Of a DNA stretch of 22,288 nucleotides, positions 7,287-14,917 are shown piece after piece. Origin of the DNA: CAJXVY01 sp031580995. GTDB taxonomy: Bacteria; Actinomycetota; Actinomycetes; Actinomycetales; Microbacteriaceae. Positions within the stretch are counted from its first letter, which is position 1, and each line of letters opens with the position of its first letter. Both the position numbers and the translations under genes were made by a program. The notes beneath the pieces are model-generated. The model ran no database searches. It was not told the DNA's origin and was given only the letters and a program-made list of their open reading frames with translations. The DNA is taken from contig JAVLCC010000016.1 in assembly GCA_031580995.1 (NCBI GenBank), forward strand, positions 1-22,288. Reading direction: 5' to 3'.

Positions 7287-7967
7287 ATGAAAACTCTGTT
7301 TACTCTGCATATGAGAACAATTGCATGGCCAGCCCTGGTTTCAACCCTGATACCCCCAATCGTTGTCACCGGCACCTGGCTGATTGCTCAGTCCACCTGG
7401 GATCAATACAACTGGTTAGAACAACCAATCAGTGATTTGGCAGCGGATGATGCCCCAACACAACTTTGGGTGTCAATTGCTTTTTTGATTGGCGGAACTG
7501 CAAATATTGTCACCGGAATCTATGCCAGAAGTTTCAACATGGCAGCAAGGATCGCCTTTGTTCTCAATGGAATCTTCACCTACGGACTAACTTATTTCAC
7601 TACCCCCAGCCAAACCACATCCTCTGAAGAGCACCGGTTATTTGCTGTTAGTGCATTTGCGATCAGTGCTGTTTGGCCGGTGTTAGCAACCAGGTTTGAT
7701 AAGCGCTACAGCATCCTGATAAGACCTAGGGGGACTATCTTCGCAACTATTGGGCTTTTGGCCATGACCACCGGTTTGTTGGTTGTTTGGGTGGCTGATG
7801 ATGCCCAAGGCATCGGGCTATACCAACGAATTGTTGGTATCTCCCAAGGCCTCTGGCCACTAATTGTTGTTTGGTGGAGTTATTTCCACGAACAACGATT
7901 AGCTAAGGATGTCTTTGGTGGCGAATCTGGAATAAGCAAGCGCTCCAAAGATGACTACGTAGCCTAA
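7287..7967 (+). CDS. DUF998 family membrane protein
   Basis: The ATG at 7287 gives 226 aa; TTG at 7281 and ATG at 7311 are in-frame alternatives and none has a clear ribosome binding site. About six hydrophobic segments are visible. The first is followed by DQYNWLEQPISDLAADDAPTQ, which resembles the DUF998 signature region (QPISDLG-like) between helices 1 and 2. The family has no settled function. The gene is divergent from the SDR gene, and its 3' end overlaps the convergent ABC permease gene by 69 nt. The soluble C-terminal tail after residue 200 lies in this overlap. Confidence 0.75.
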   Translation: MKTLFTLHMRTIAWPALVSTLIPPIVVTGTWLIAQSTWDQYNWLEQPISDLAADDAPTQLWVSIAFLIGGTANIVTGIYARSFNMAARIAFVLNGIFTYGLTYFTTPSQTTSSEEHRLFAVSAFAISAVWPVLATRFDKRYSILIRPRGTIFATIGLLAMTTGLLVVWVADDAQGIGLYQRIVGISQGLWPLIVVWWSYFHEQRLAKDVFGGESGISKRSKDDYVA

Positions 7968-8732
7968 TTGCAAAATCGCATTGGATGCGAAAGATGCAAA
8001 ATCAGCGGGTTGTCTCAACAAATCAGTAAACCCAAGCCAGTAGTGGGTAAATAGAAACTCATGAATGGGCTCTAACTGGGGGATGTTATCTAAGATCTGG
8101 CTGACACCGCTAAGAACAACCGTTGCTGCCATGGCCCCAACTGGAACCACTGTCAATGTTGAGATAAACATTCCAATGGCAATAAGCCCAAGCATCGACA
8201 CTGAGGTGTAGGAGGCGACCAAAATCATTCGCCAAACAGATTCAGCGACACTGATGACATCTCCTGAAATCAACGTCACAGGACCAACCGGAAACAGAAT
8301 TGCCCCAATGATTGCTCCCGCAATCATCAGTGTTGCAGTCCCTGCCAACACAAAGGCAATTGCACCAATGAACTTGGTGATCAAAAGCCTTATTCGTCCT
8401 GCAGGGCTAATAAGCAAATACCTAAGTGTTCCCTGGTTTGCCTCACCTGCAATGGTGTCACCTGCGACAACACCAATTGTTAGTGGCAAAAATAAAGGAA
8501 GCGCCAAGATGGTTGATGTGTAACCAACGAATAATCCGTTTTGGCTGACGCGGTCTAGAAACGGCGGACCCTCGCCTGGGGCCAACGTGTCAGATGACCA
8601 ATAAACCGCTAGAGCCAAAAACACTGGAATCAGTGCAATTGCCCCCAACATTGCAAGTGTTCTCCACCTGCGGAACAAAACCCATAGCTCTGACCAAATC
8701 AGAGACATACCGATTCGACTACTGGACGACAT
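7899..8732 (-). CDS. ABC-2 type transporter permease
   Basis: A 277-aa membrane protein with about six hydrophobic segments. WRTLAMLGAIALIPVFLALAV forms the first, and GDTIAGEANQGTLRYLLISPAGR is the conserved cytoplasmic loop of ABC-2 permeases, with RIRLLITKF following it. The ATG at 8732 has a good upstream GGAGAGG and overlaps the ATPase stop by 14 nt, indicating coupled synthesis. With the adjacent ATPase it should form an exporter or extruding complex; the cargo is unknown. The gene is the last of the LolA-like/ATPase/permease unit. Confidence 0.88.
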   Translation of the reverse strand: MSSSSRIGMSLIWSELWVLFRRWRTLAMLGAIALIPVFLALAVYWSSDTLAPGEGPPFLDRVSQNGLFVGYTSTILALPLFLPLTIGVVAGDTIAGEANQGTLRYLLISPAGRIRLLITKFIGAIAFVLAGTATLMIAGAIIGAILFPVGPVTLISGDVISVAESVWRMILVASYTSVSMLGLIAIGMFISTLTVVPVGAMAATVVLSGVSQILDNIPQLEPIHEFLFTHYWLGFTDLLRQPADFASFASNAILQLGYVVIFGALAYSRFATKDILS

Positions 8733-9672
8733 CGAATCCCTCTCCGGTCAGGTCAACAAACCTGTCCTCTAAACTTGCTTGCTCAACACCGAAGGACTTT
8801 ATTTTTACCTTGGCGCGCAATAGTTTTCTCAATATCTGGTCCCCGTCAAAGCCATGCTCGACTTCGGAGGTGAAAATCTCCATGCCATCTTTTGTCTCTT
8901 GGCTTGGGGATAATCCGAATTCTTCAATCACCTTCAGGGCTTTATCGGCATCTGGAGTGACTACCTTCAGATAGGTCTGGTTCTGTGCTTGCATCTCAGC
9001 AAGCGAACCCTGAGCAACAATTTGCCCTGCACTCATTACCGCTACGTGTGAACAGAGCTGTTCGATTTCACTAAGCAGGTGAGAGGAGACCAAAATAGTC
9101 GTCCCATCACTGGATAGAGAACGAATCAGGTTTCTAACCTCACGGGTTCCCTGCGGGTCCAAACCATTTGTTGGCTCATCCAAAACCAACAGATCTCTAT
9201 CTTGCAACAGCGCATTGGCAATTCCCAGACGCTGTTTCATTCCAAGAGAATACTTATGAACTTTTTTCTTGGCAGCGTTGGTGAGACCAACCTTCGCCAG
9301 GGCTTTGTTTATTCGCTCTTCACGGGTTTTCGGATCTGCCGTTTTAGAAGCTGAGTCCAGCCTTCGAAGGTTTACTTCTCCTGAAAGGTAGGGATAAAAG
9401 GCAGGGCCTTCAACCAATGCTCCAACTCTGGGCAATGCATTTTCGGCATTTTTGGGCATTGATTCCCCAAGCAGTTCAATTTCACCACTTGTTGGATCAG
9501 CGAGACCTAAAAGCATTCGGATAGTGGTGGTCTTTCCGGAACCGTTTGGTCCTAAAAAGCCAAAGACACTTCCCTTGGGAACTTCCAGGTTGATGTTGTT
9601 AACAGCAGTCTGACCTCCGAACTGCTTAGTTAGTTCGGAGGTCCAGACCGCGTAGTTCTCTGCCGAGCTCAA
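8719..9672 (-). CDS. ABC transporter ATP-binding protein of an ABC-2 exporter
   Basis: A 317-aa CcmA/NatA-type ATPase. Walker A is GPNGSGKT (41-48), the signature is YSLGMKQR (141-148), Walker B is LLVLDEP (161-167) and the H-loop histidine is His198 in VSSHLL. The C-terminal 100 residues are the extension common to drug/lantibiotic-type exporters. The start is a TTG directly abutting the TAA of the LolA-like gene, with no Shine-Dalgarno sequence, so its translation probably relies on the upstream gene. The partner permease follows with a 14-nt overlap. The cargo could be a lipid or lipoprotein related to the secreted protein upstream, but this is inference from context. Confidence 0.92.
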   Translation of the reverse strand: MSSAENYAVWTSELTKQFGGQTAVNNINLEVPKGSVFGFLGPNGSGKTTTIRMLLGLADPTSGEIELLGESMPKNAENALPRVGALVEGPAFYPYLSGEVNLRRLDSASKTADPKTREERINKALAKVGLTNAAKKKVHKYSLGMKQRLGIANALLQDRDLLVLDEPTNGLDPQGTREVRNLIRSLSSDGTTILVSSHLLSEIEQLCSHVAVMSAGQIVAQGSLAEMQAQNQTYLKVVTPDADKALKVIEEFGLSPSQETKDGMEIFTSEVEHGFDGDQILRKLLRAKVKIKSFGVEQASLEDRFVDLTGEGFDVVQ

Positions 9673-10935
9673 TTAGCCGGCAATTTCTAGCAAGTAGTCG
9701 GTTGTTACCGCTCCTGCTAGTACCCGACCGTCATCGGTGATCAAGACGTTTACAAGTGGGGTGGAAATTACCTGACCACCATCAACCTGCTCAGTCATGT
9801 CACTGAATAGTTCGGATTCAAACATCTCAACTGGCATTTCATCGCCGAGAGTCATCTCGACAACGCTTGCCCAGCCGTTTTCATAAAGCTCAGGCTTGTT
9901 CTCCATTGCCTCGTATTCAGCCTTCAGTTCTTCATACTCGGCTTCGGTTGGCTTCTTGCTCTCTAGCTCTGCCTGAAGTTCTTCCTTGGTGTAGGTCTCA
10001 CCATCAATGGTGAATTCTTCTGGCATCTCCATCTCGGTGACTGTTACATCACTTGATGGGTTGAATTCAAAGATTGAGGCGTCTGGGGTTGAGTAGTCAA
10101 TGCTTGTGAAACCAATCTGCATTGCTGGCTCAACCTGACCCTTGGCCATGATCTTCACATTCAGCGCCATGCCTGTTTCAGCATCGATTGCTACTGAGAC
10201 GTAATCCACGGTGGTTTCTGCAGCCAATGGGGTTGCAATCAATTCGTATGCTTCACGTCCTGCAACGTTTTGGTCAACACCAACTGTGATGTCGCTGTAT
10301 TCACTTGCTTCTTCCAAAACATAGTCAGCGACCTCGGCTGGGTTGTTGATGTCAAATGGCAACTCGGCAATTCTCTGCTCGATTTCCTCTGAGTTCTCAG
10401 CCTCAAATTCCTCTGCCTTTGCCTCTAGCTCTTCTTTGTCCATATCCATGGTCATGTACTGAGCGGCTAGCTTGTCATCGTCGTAGAACCAAACGGTGTC
10501 ACCGTTTACGGTGATGCTTCGCTCACTCATTGGATCCAGGATTTGAACTCTTAGCTTGTCTGGCCCATCAACATAAATTCTTGCCTCGTGGGTTCCGGAG
10601 ATGATTTCCAGAAGGTCAGTTGCCACGTTTGACTCTGTTACTCGGGGAATGAATTCCTCCATGCCCTCGGGCATGTTCTCTTCCATGTCCTCAACCATTG
10701 ATTCACTAACATCTGGCATGTTGCCAATTGCTGGAAGACCAAGGTTTGAAACTTTGGTTACACGGCCAGAAAAGCTCATGTCTGGCTCGGTGTTCATCAT
10801 CTGCAGAATCTCGCTGGCTGTTTTGTCAGGAAGGTCGATCTCTGCATTTGCCTGCATTGGTACTGCAATGGATAGAGCAACCACTGTTGCGGGTGCAACA
10901 ACTGCTGGTATCCACTTCTTCATCTTTGATGACAT
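9673..10935 (-). CDS. Secreted LolA/RseB-like protein linked to an ABC-2 transporter
   Basis: A 420-aa secreted protein with a Sec signal peptide (residues 1-31, cleavage after QANA) and no lipobox. The mature part resembles the LolA/RseB (MucB) superfamily: TASEILQMMNTEPDMSFSGRVTKV at the start of the fold, then DKLRVQILDPMSERSITVNGDTVWFYD. Two acidic insertions stand out: a Met/Glu-rich one at about 78-102 and a Glu-rich helical segment at about 310-350. In diderms LolA carries lipoproteins across the periplasm; actinobacterial relatives next to ABC transporters have no established role. ATG 10935 has a GGAG about 10 nt upstream. Codon use favours C-ending codons, suggesting strong expression. 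The family call is moderate. Confidence 0.7.
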   Translation of the reverse strand: MSSKMKKWIPAVVAPATVVALSIAVPMQANAEIDLPDKTASEILQMMNTEPDMSFSGRVTKVSNLGLPAIGNMPDVSESMVEDMEENMPEGMEEFIPRVTESNVATDLLEIISGTHEARIYVDGPDKLRVQILDPMSERSITVNGDTVWFYDDDKLAAQYMTMDMDKEELEAKAEEFEAENSEEIEQRIAELPFDINNPAEVADYVLEEASEYSDITVGVDQNVAGREAYELIATPLAAETTVDYVSVAIDAETGMALNVKIMAKGQVEPAMQIGFTSIDYSTPDASIFEFNPSSDVTVTEMEMPEEFTIDGETYTKEELQAELESKKPTEAEYEELKAEYEAMENKPELYENGWASVVEMTLGDEMPVEMFESELFSDMTEQVDGGQVISTPLVNVLITDDGRVLAGAVTTDYLLEIAG

Positions 10936-10962
10936 TTTGAATTACTCCAATTCACATCGATT

Positions 10963-10979
10963 GATGCATGTTTTGCATC
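10963..10979. promoter_or_regulatory. 6-bp inverted repeat in the LolA-like gene leader
   Basis: GATGCA (10963-10968) and TGCATC (10974-10979) form a perfect inverted repeat with a 5-nt spacer, between the candidate promoter and the ribosome binding site. It could be an operator or a leader hairpin; chance is not excluded. Confidence 0.3.
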
Positions 10980-10991
10980 TCATCATGTTCA

Positions 10992-11017
10992 AACTCAATG
11001 CTACGTCTGTTCATTCC
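10992..11017 (-). promoter_or_regulatory. Candidate SigR/SigH-type (ECF) promoter
   Basis: On the minus strand GGAAT (11017-11013) is followed after exactly 18 nt by GTT (10994-10992). This is the published GGAAT-N18-GTT consensus for actinobacterial SigR/SigH thiol-stress promoters. Transcription would start near 10985, leaving a leader of about 50 nt before the ATG at 10935. No good sigma70 boxes are seen in this 119-bp gap. Whether the organism has such a sigma factor cannot be seen here. Confidence 0.4.
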
Positions 11018-11054
11018 AGATGACACCTTTGAGTTAGCTGAAAGAAAAAGGTTT

Positions 11055-12026
11055 TCAACTAGCGTTTTCTAAAAGTTTTTCTGCCGTTAGGTCATCCACG
11101 AATAAATCAGTGATGAAACCGCCAGCTAGAGCTCCTTTGAGGGCCAAAAGTTTGGATGGACCACTCACCACACATACTCGTTTTGGTGTCTTTTTTAGCT
11201 GATCTAGGGAAGGACCGCTTGCCCTTTGATTCAGTGCAATATCTTCCCAGGAACCGTCTTCACGGAAAAATACTGTGGCAATGTCTCCGACAATGTTCTC
11301 TTGATTGAGCTGATCCAAATCTTGCTTCTCCAAATAGCCTGCGGCATAGACCTGTGATGGCACCTCCGAATCAATTCGTCCGAGTCCAAAAATCGCTAAA
11401 TCAATTCTTTCTTGGATGTCCAAGATTCTTTTCGTGCTTCGCTCTCGCCACATTGCATCTTTTGCAGCTGGGTCATCGAAAAAAGCTGGTACGGGGAAGT
11501 GAACTACATTTGCTCCCAGGTTTTTTCCAAACTGGTTGAGGATTTCCCCTGAATAGCTGAGGCCAGTGCTGTGATCATTGCCGGCACCGTTTAGTTGAAC
11601 AACGGTGGAGTTGCCTACGGGGTTTTGATACATCCTTCGACTGACCGAGCTGATGGTTGATCCCCAAGCCAAACCAATGCTGATTCCGGGCCTGAAATAA
11701 TTCCCAAGTTGGCGAGCTGTTTCGGTTCCAACGACATCTAAACGCTCACCACCGGTGGCTGTCTCGGGAACCGATATGGCCCTCACGTCGATTTTATACA
11801 GAGCTTTTAGCTGCTCTTCCATTTTCCTTAGTTGGTCATCGGCGCGATTAATGTGAAATTCGACGATTCCCCTGTCTCTAGCCATTTGCAGGAGTCTAGA
11901 CACTGATGAGCGGGAGAGATTGAGCTTGCTCCCGATCGCTTCCATCTTCCAATCTTGGATGTAATACAGCTCAGCCGCAGCAGTTGCCAAACCGACTTTG
12001 GACTGCGGTTCCATCTCTTCAAACAT
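11055..12026 (-). CDS. SorC-family transcriptional regulator, likely regulator of the glp operon
   Basis: A 323-aa regulator. Residues about 17-58 form the winged HTH (YYIQDWKMEAIGSKLNLSRS, then SVSRLLQMARDRGIVEF). The rest is the SorC/CggR sugar-phosphate-binding domain, with GISIGLAWGSTI near 112-123, DIATVFFREDGS, and the family C-terminus VCVVSGPSKLLALKGALAGG. SorC proteins sense phosphorylated sugars or polyols. Divergence from glpD, with a perfect palindrome between them, makes it the obvious regulator of the operon; glycerol-3-phosphate or DHAP is a plausible effector (inference). In Rhizobium the equivalent regulator is a DeoR-type GlpR, so this is a different regulator class. The ATG at 12026 lacks a Shine-Dalgarno sequence and may be leaderless. 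Confidence 0.9.
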   Translation of the reverse strand: MFEEMEPQSKVGLATAAAELYYIQDWKMEAIGSKLNLSRSSVSRLLQMARDRGIVEFHINRADDQLRKMEEQLKALYKIDVRAISVPETATGGERLDVVGTETARQLGNYFRPGISIGLAWGSTISSVSRRMYQNPVGNSTVVQLNGAGNDHSTGLSYSGEILNQFGKNLGANVVHFPVPAFFDDPAAKDAMWRERSTKRILDIQERIDLAIFGLGRIDSEVPSQVYAAGYLEKQDLDQLNQENIVGDIATVFFREDGSWEDIALNQRASGPSLDQLKKTPKRVCVVSGPSKLLALKGALAGGFITDLFVDDLTAEKLLENAS

Positions 12027-12036
12027 AACGAAAGTA

Positions 12037-12052
12037 TTGCACGTTTGTGCAA
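12037..12052. promoter_or_regulatory. Palindromic operator between the sorC-type gene and glpD
   Basis: TTGCAC-GTTT-GTGCAA is a perfect 6-bp inverted repeat with a 4-bp spacer. It starts 11 bp from the regulator ATG and lies about 80 bp upstream of the glpD start, in the divergent promoter region. If AATACT (12037-12032, minus) is the regulator's -10 box, the palindrome fills its spacer, which would give autorepression. No second copy was found in the window. Confidence 0.6.
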
Positions 12053-12131
12053 GATTGGAAATCTTTGTTCTAGTTGTCCCCTCCCCGGGTCTACTCTCAC
12101 AGTGTCACCGCCAAAGAAGTCAGGAGATGCG

Positions 12132-13823
12132 TTGTCGCCTCAAAAGCGTGAAGCACAAAGTTCCCGTTTAGAACATCTGCGTTCTGAGCCAGCCACCAAA
12201 GTCTTAATTATCGGTGGAGGCATCAACGGGGTCTCTACTCTCAGGGAGTTAGCTCTGCAGGGTGTTGAAGTAGTGCTTGTTGACAAAGGTGACTTTGCGG
12301 CTGGAGCCACTGCCGCAAGTTCACACATGGTCCACGGCGGAGTTCGTTATCTAGAAAATGGTGAGTTCCGTTTAGTCAAGGAATCCTTGCAGGAGCGAAA
12401 CAGGCTTCTTAACAACGCCCCGCACTGCGTGACGCCTTTGAAAACTACAATTCCAATTTTTTCTATGTTCAGTGGTGTTTTGAGTGCACCTTTGAGGTTT
12501 TTATCTCATAAGCCTGGAAAGCCAAAAGAGCGCGGAGCACTCTTAATCAAGCTGGGTCTAACTCTGTATGACACCTTCGGAAGAGATGGTGGAACCCTTC
12601 CCCGTCATAAGTTTTGGGGCAAGAAGAAAACACTGAAAAATTTCCCGGACATGAACCCCCAGGTCAAATTCAGCGCCACCTATTACGACGCTTGCATGGA
12701 AAGCCCAGAGAGGCTTTCTTTAGAAGTCCTTTCTGACGCCACTGATCTTCCGAATGTCAGAGTCGCAAATTACTGCTCAGCTGTGTCAGCCGATGGCAAA
12801 AGCGTCACTCTGCGAGATGAGCTTTCTGGCGATGAATTCAGTATGGAGGCAGAGGTTGTGGTTAATGCAACCGGACCCTGGACTGATTTGACAAATGAAG
12901 CGCTGGGTCATCCAACCAAGTACATGGGTGGCACCAAGGGAAGCCACATTGTTGTTGAAAACCAAAGACTTCTAGAAGCCTGCGATGGTCGCGAAATCTT
13001 TTTTGAGAATAAAGATGGTCGAATCGTTTTGATGTTCCCACTGATGGGAAAAGTCCTAATTGGAACAACCGACATCCCGGTGGATATGAGGGAACCAGTT
13101 GTTTGCACCGAGGAGGAAGTTGATTACTTCATTGAACTGGTGAAACTTGTCTATCCAGAGATCGAAGTTGATCGCTCACAGATTGTCTTTAAGTACTCCG
13201 GTGTTAGACCGCTGCCAGCAGCCGATGATCTAAATCCAGGATTTGTCTCTCGCGACTACAAAATTGAGCACACGCTTTCAACTTCTGAGAACCAATTCGG
13301 ACTAATCAGCTTGGTGGGTGGTAAATGGACCACCTTCAGAGCTTTGGGTGAGCACCTAGCAAATGAGGTCTTGGCTTCCATTGGAGTGAGCAGAAGCGTG
13401 AGCACAGAGAAGCGACCCATTGGTGGTGGAAAAGATTTCCCAAGAACTGAGCAATCAAAGCTTCAATGGGCAAAAACCCACGCTGCGGATGTTGAGCCTG
13501 AAAGAGTAGTTCAGTTACTCGAGCGCTACGGAACCCGATGCACGCCAATTTTGGAACGAATTGCCGAAGAGGGAGAGCGATTTTTGGAAGGTGCTCCAGA
13601 TTACAGCGACGTTGAAATCGGGCATATCGTGCAGAGCGAGTTTGTGACCAACATTGAAGACATTCTGCTCAGGCGCACAACCATTGGCTTTATCGGGGAT
13701 GCAAGCGAGAAGCTTCTGGAGGAACTCGCAGAAATACTTTCCAAAGAGTTGGGTCTAGGCTCTGATGAGCTCAAGCGTCAAAAAAGCAGCATCACTCTGG
13801 ACTATCGAAAGGTGAGTCAATGA
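12132..13823 (+). CDS. glpD: FAD-dependent glycerol-3-phosphate dehydrogenase
   Basis: This enzyme oxidises sn-glycerol-3-phosphate to DHAP at the membrane, passing electrons to the respiratory chain. From TTG 12132 it is 563 aa, normal for GlpD. The start is chosen because AGGAG (12122-12126) lies 5 nt upstream; GTG 12102 is an alternative. The FAD dinucleotide-binding motif VLIIGGGINGVSTLREL begins near residue 24. DKGDFAAGATAASSHMVHGGVRYLENGEF carries the G3P dehydrogenase signature (split here as DKGDFAAGATAASS and MVHGGVRYLENGEF). TKGSHIVV and IGTTDIPVD are typical of the catalytic core. A C-terminal helical domain (QSEFVTNIEDILLRRT) completes it. It is the first gene of the glp operon, overlapping glpS by 4 nt (ATGA). 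Confidence 0.94.
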   Translation: MSPQKREAQSSRLEHLRSEPATKVLIIGGGINGVSTLRELALQGVEVVLVDKGDFAAGATAASSHMVHGGVRYLENGEFRLVKESLQERNRLLNNAPHCVTPLKTTIPIFSMFSGVLSAPLRFLSHKPGKPKERGALLIKLGLTLYDTFGRDGGTLPRHKFWGKKKTLKNFPDMNPQVKFSATYYDACMESPERLSLEVLSDATDLPNVRVANYCSAVSADGKSVTLRDELSGDEFSMEAEVVVNATGPWTDLTNEALGHPTKYMGGTKGSHIVVENQRLLEACDGREIFFENKDGRIVLMFPLMGKVLIGTTDIPVDMREPVVCTEEEVDYFIELVKLVYPEIEVDRSQIVFKYSGVRPLPAADDLNPGFVSRDYKIEHTLSTSENQFGLISLVGGKWTTFRALGEHLANEVLASIGVSRSVSTEKRPIGGGKDFPRTEQSKLQWAKTHAADVEPERVVQLLERYGTRCTPILERIAEEGERFLEGAPDYSDVEIGHIVQSEFVTNIEDILLRRTTIGFIGDASEKLLEELAEILSKELGLGSDELKRQKSSITLDYRKVSQ

Positions 13824-14917
13824 GCCTGATTCTTAAAGACATCCATCTGCATGATGGAGTTGAGGACCTAGCAGCGGGAATCAACGCTGAATTCCGCCCA
13901 GGTATGAACATATTGCTTGGTCCAACACTCGCTGGAAAAACAAGCCTGATGCGGATTATCGCTGGACTAATGAAACCGGATTCGGGAGAAATTAGTCTCG
14001 CTGGCGAGAATTTGCTAAAGGTAGATGTCCGCAAGCGTTCGGTTGCTTTCGTCTATCAGCAATTTATTAATTACCCAGCCTTCTCTGTATTTGACAATAT
14101 TGCCTCGCCTTTAAAAGTTGCAACGGAGAACTATTCCAAGCAAGAAATAAAGGATCGGGTCGAAGAGGTTGCCGAGCTTTTGGGGCTAACACCGTTTCTC
14201 AAAAGAAAACCCTCAGCTCTTTCTGGAGGGCAGCAGCAAAGAGTTGCTATCGCCAGAGCATTGGCTAGAAAATCAGACATTGTGTTGCTGGATGAGCCTT
14301 TAGCCAACCTCGATTACAAGCTCAGAGAGCAGCTGAGGGAAGAACTGCAAAACATTTTCGAGGGTTCTGATTCGGTGGTTTTGTATTCAACAGCGGAACC
14401 AGCAGAGGCGATGTATTTCTCAGCACCAACATTTGTTATGCACGAGGGAAAAATCATTCAAAAGGGCACAGCTGCCGAGATCTACAGCAAGCCCGAAAAT
14501 TTATTTAGCGCCAAAGCCATCAGTGATCCGCCAATCAACTTGGTTGATGCTGTTCATAAATCCGGGGAGATTGCTTTTGCTGATGTGCACATTGAATTAG
14601 CTGAATTACCAGAATTATTCGATAACGTCACTAACTTCAGACTGGGGATTCAACCGCATGATTTATATCCGGAGGAATTTGCCGGTTCAGTAAAAATCTC
14701 AGGGACTGTGCAACTAGCTGAGGTCACTGGTAGTTCCACATTCGTTCATCTTCAACTAACCAGCGGTGACGAGATTGTGATGGAAATCGACGGTGCGCAC
14801 CCCATGAACCCAGGCATTCAAGTCCAAGCACACTTCGATCCAAAAAGAATTTACGCATTCGACCCAGAAACTCAATCAACCATTTCCTATCCGCAAAGGA
14901 GCGTAGTCAATGGCTGA
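13820..14917 (+). CDS. glpS: Glycerol ABC transporter ATPase 1, H-loop histidine missing
   Basis: A 365-aa MalK/UgpC-type importer ATPase with a C-terminal TOBE-like region. Walker A is GPTLAGKT (34-41), the Q-loop glutamine is at 80/81, the signature LSGGQ (134-138) is intact, and Walker B is IVLLDEP (154-160) with Glu159. The switch region, which in MalK reads VTHDQxEAM, here reads STAEPAEAM, so the H-loop histidine is replaced by Ala192. This protein alone could not form a normal ATP site on its own Walker A face. Gene order glpD-S-T-P-Q-U-V matches the Rhizobium leguminosarum glycerol transporter operon, which supports the name. It overlaps glpD by 4 nt and glpT by 8 nt. Confidence 0.88.
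   Translation: MSLILKDIHLHDGVEDLAAGINAEFRPGMNILLGPTLAGKTSLMRIIAGLMKPDSGEISLAGENLLKVDVRKRSVAFVYQQFINYPAFSVFDNIASPLKVATENYSKQEIKDRVEEVAELLGLTPFLKRKPSALSGGQQQRVAIARALARKSDIVLLDEPLANLDYKLREQLREELQNIFEGSDSVVLYSTAEPAEAMYFSAPTFVMHEGKIIQKGTAAEIYSKPENLFSAKAISDPPINLVDAVHKSGEIAFADVHIELAELPELFDNVTNFRLGIQPHDLYPEEFAGSVKISGTVQLAEVTGSSTFVHLQLTSGDEIVMEIDGAHPMNPGIQVQAHFDPKRIYAFDPETQSTISYPQRSVVNG

Noticed and set aside
8254..8974. Plus-strand open frames opposite the ABC-2 permease and ATPase genes
   Set aside because: They are antisense shadows of well-supported genes with no recognisable features.
11955..12131. N-terminal extension of GlpD from 11955
   Set aside because: It would overlap the divergent regulator gene and cover the operator palindrome. 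The TTG at 12132 follows AGGAG.
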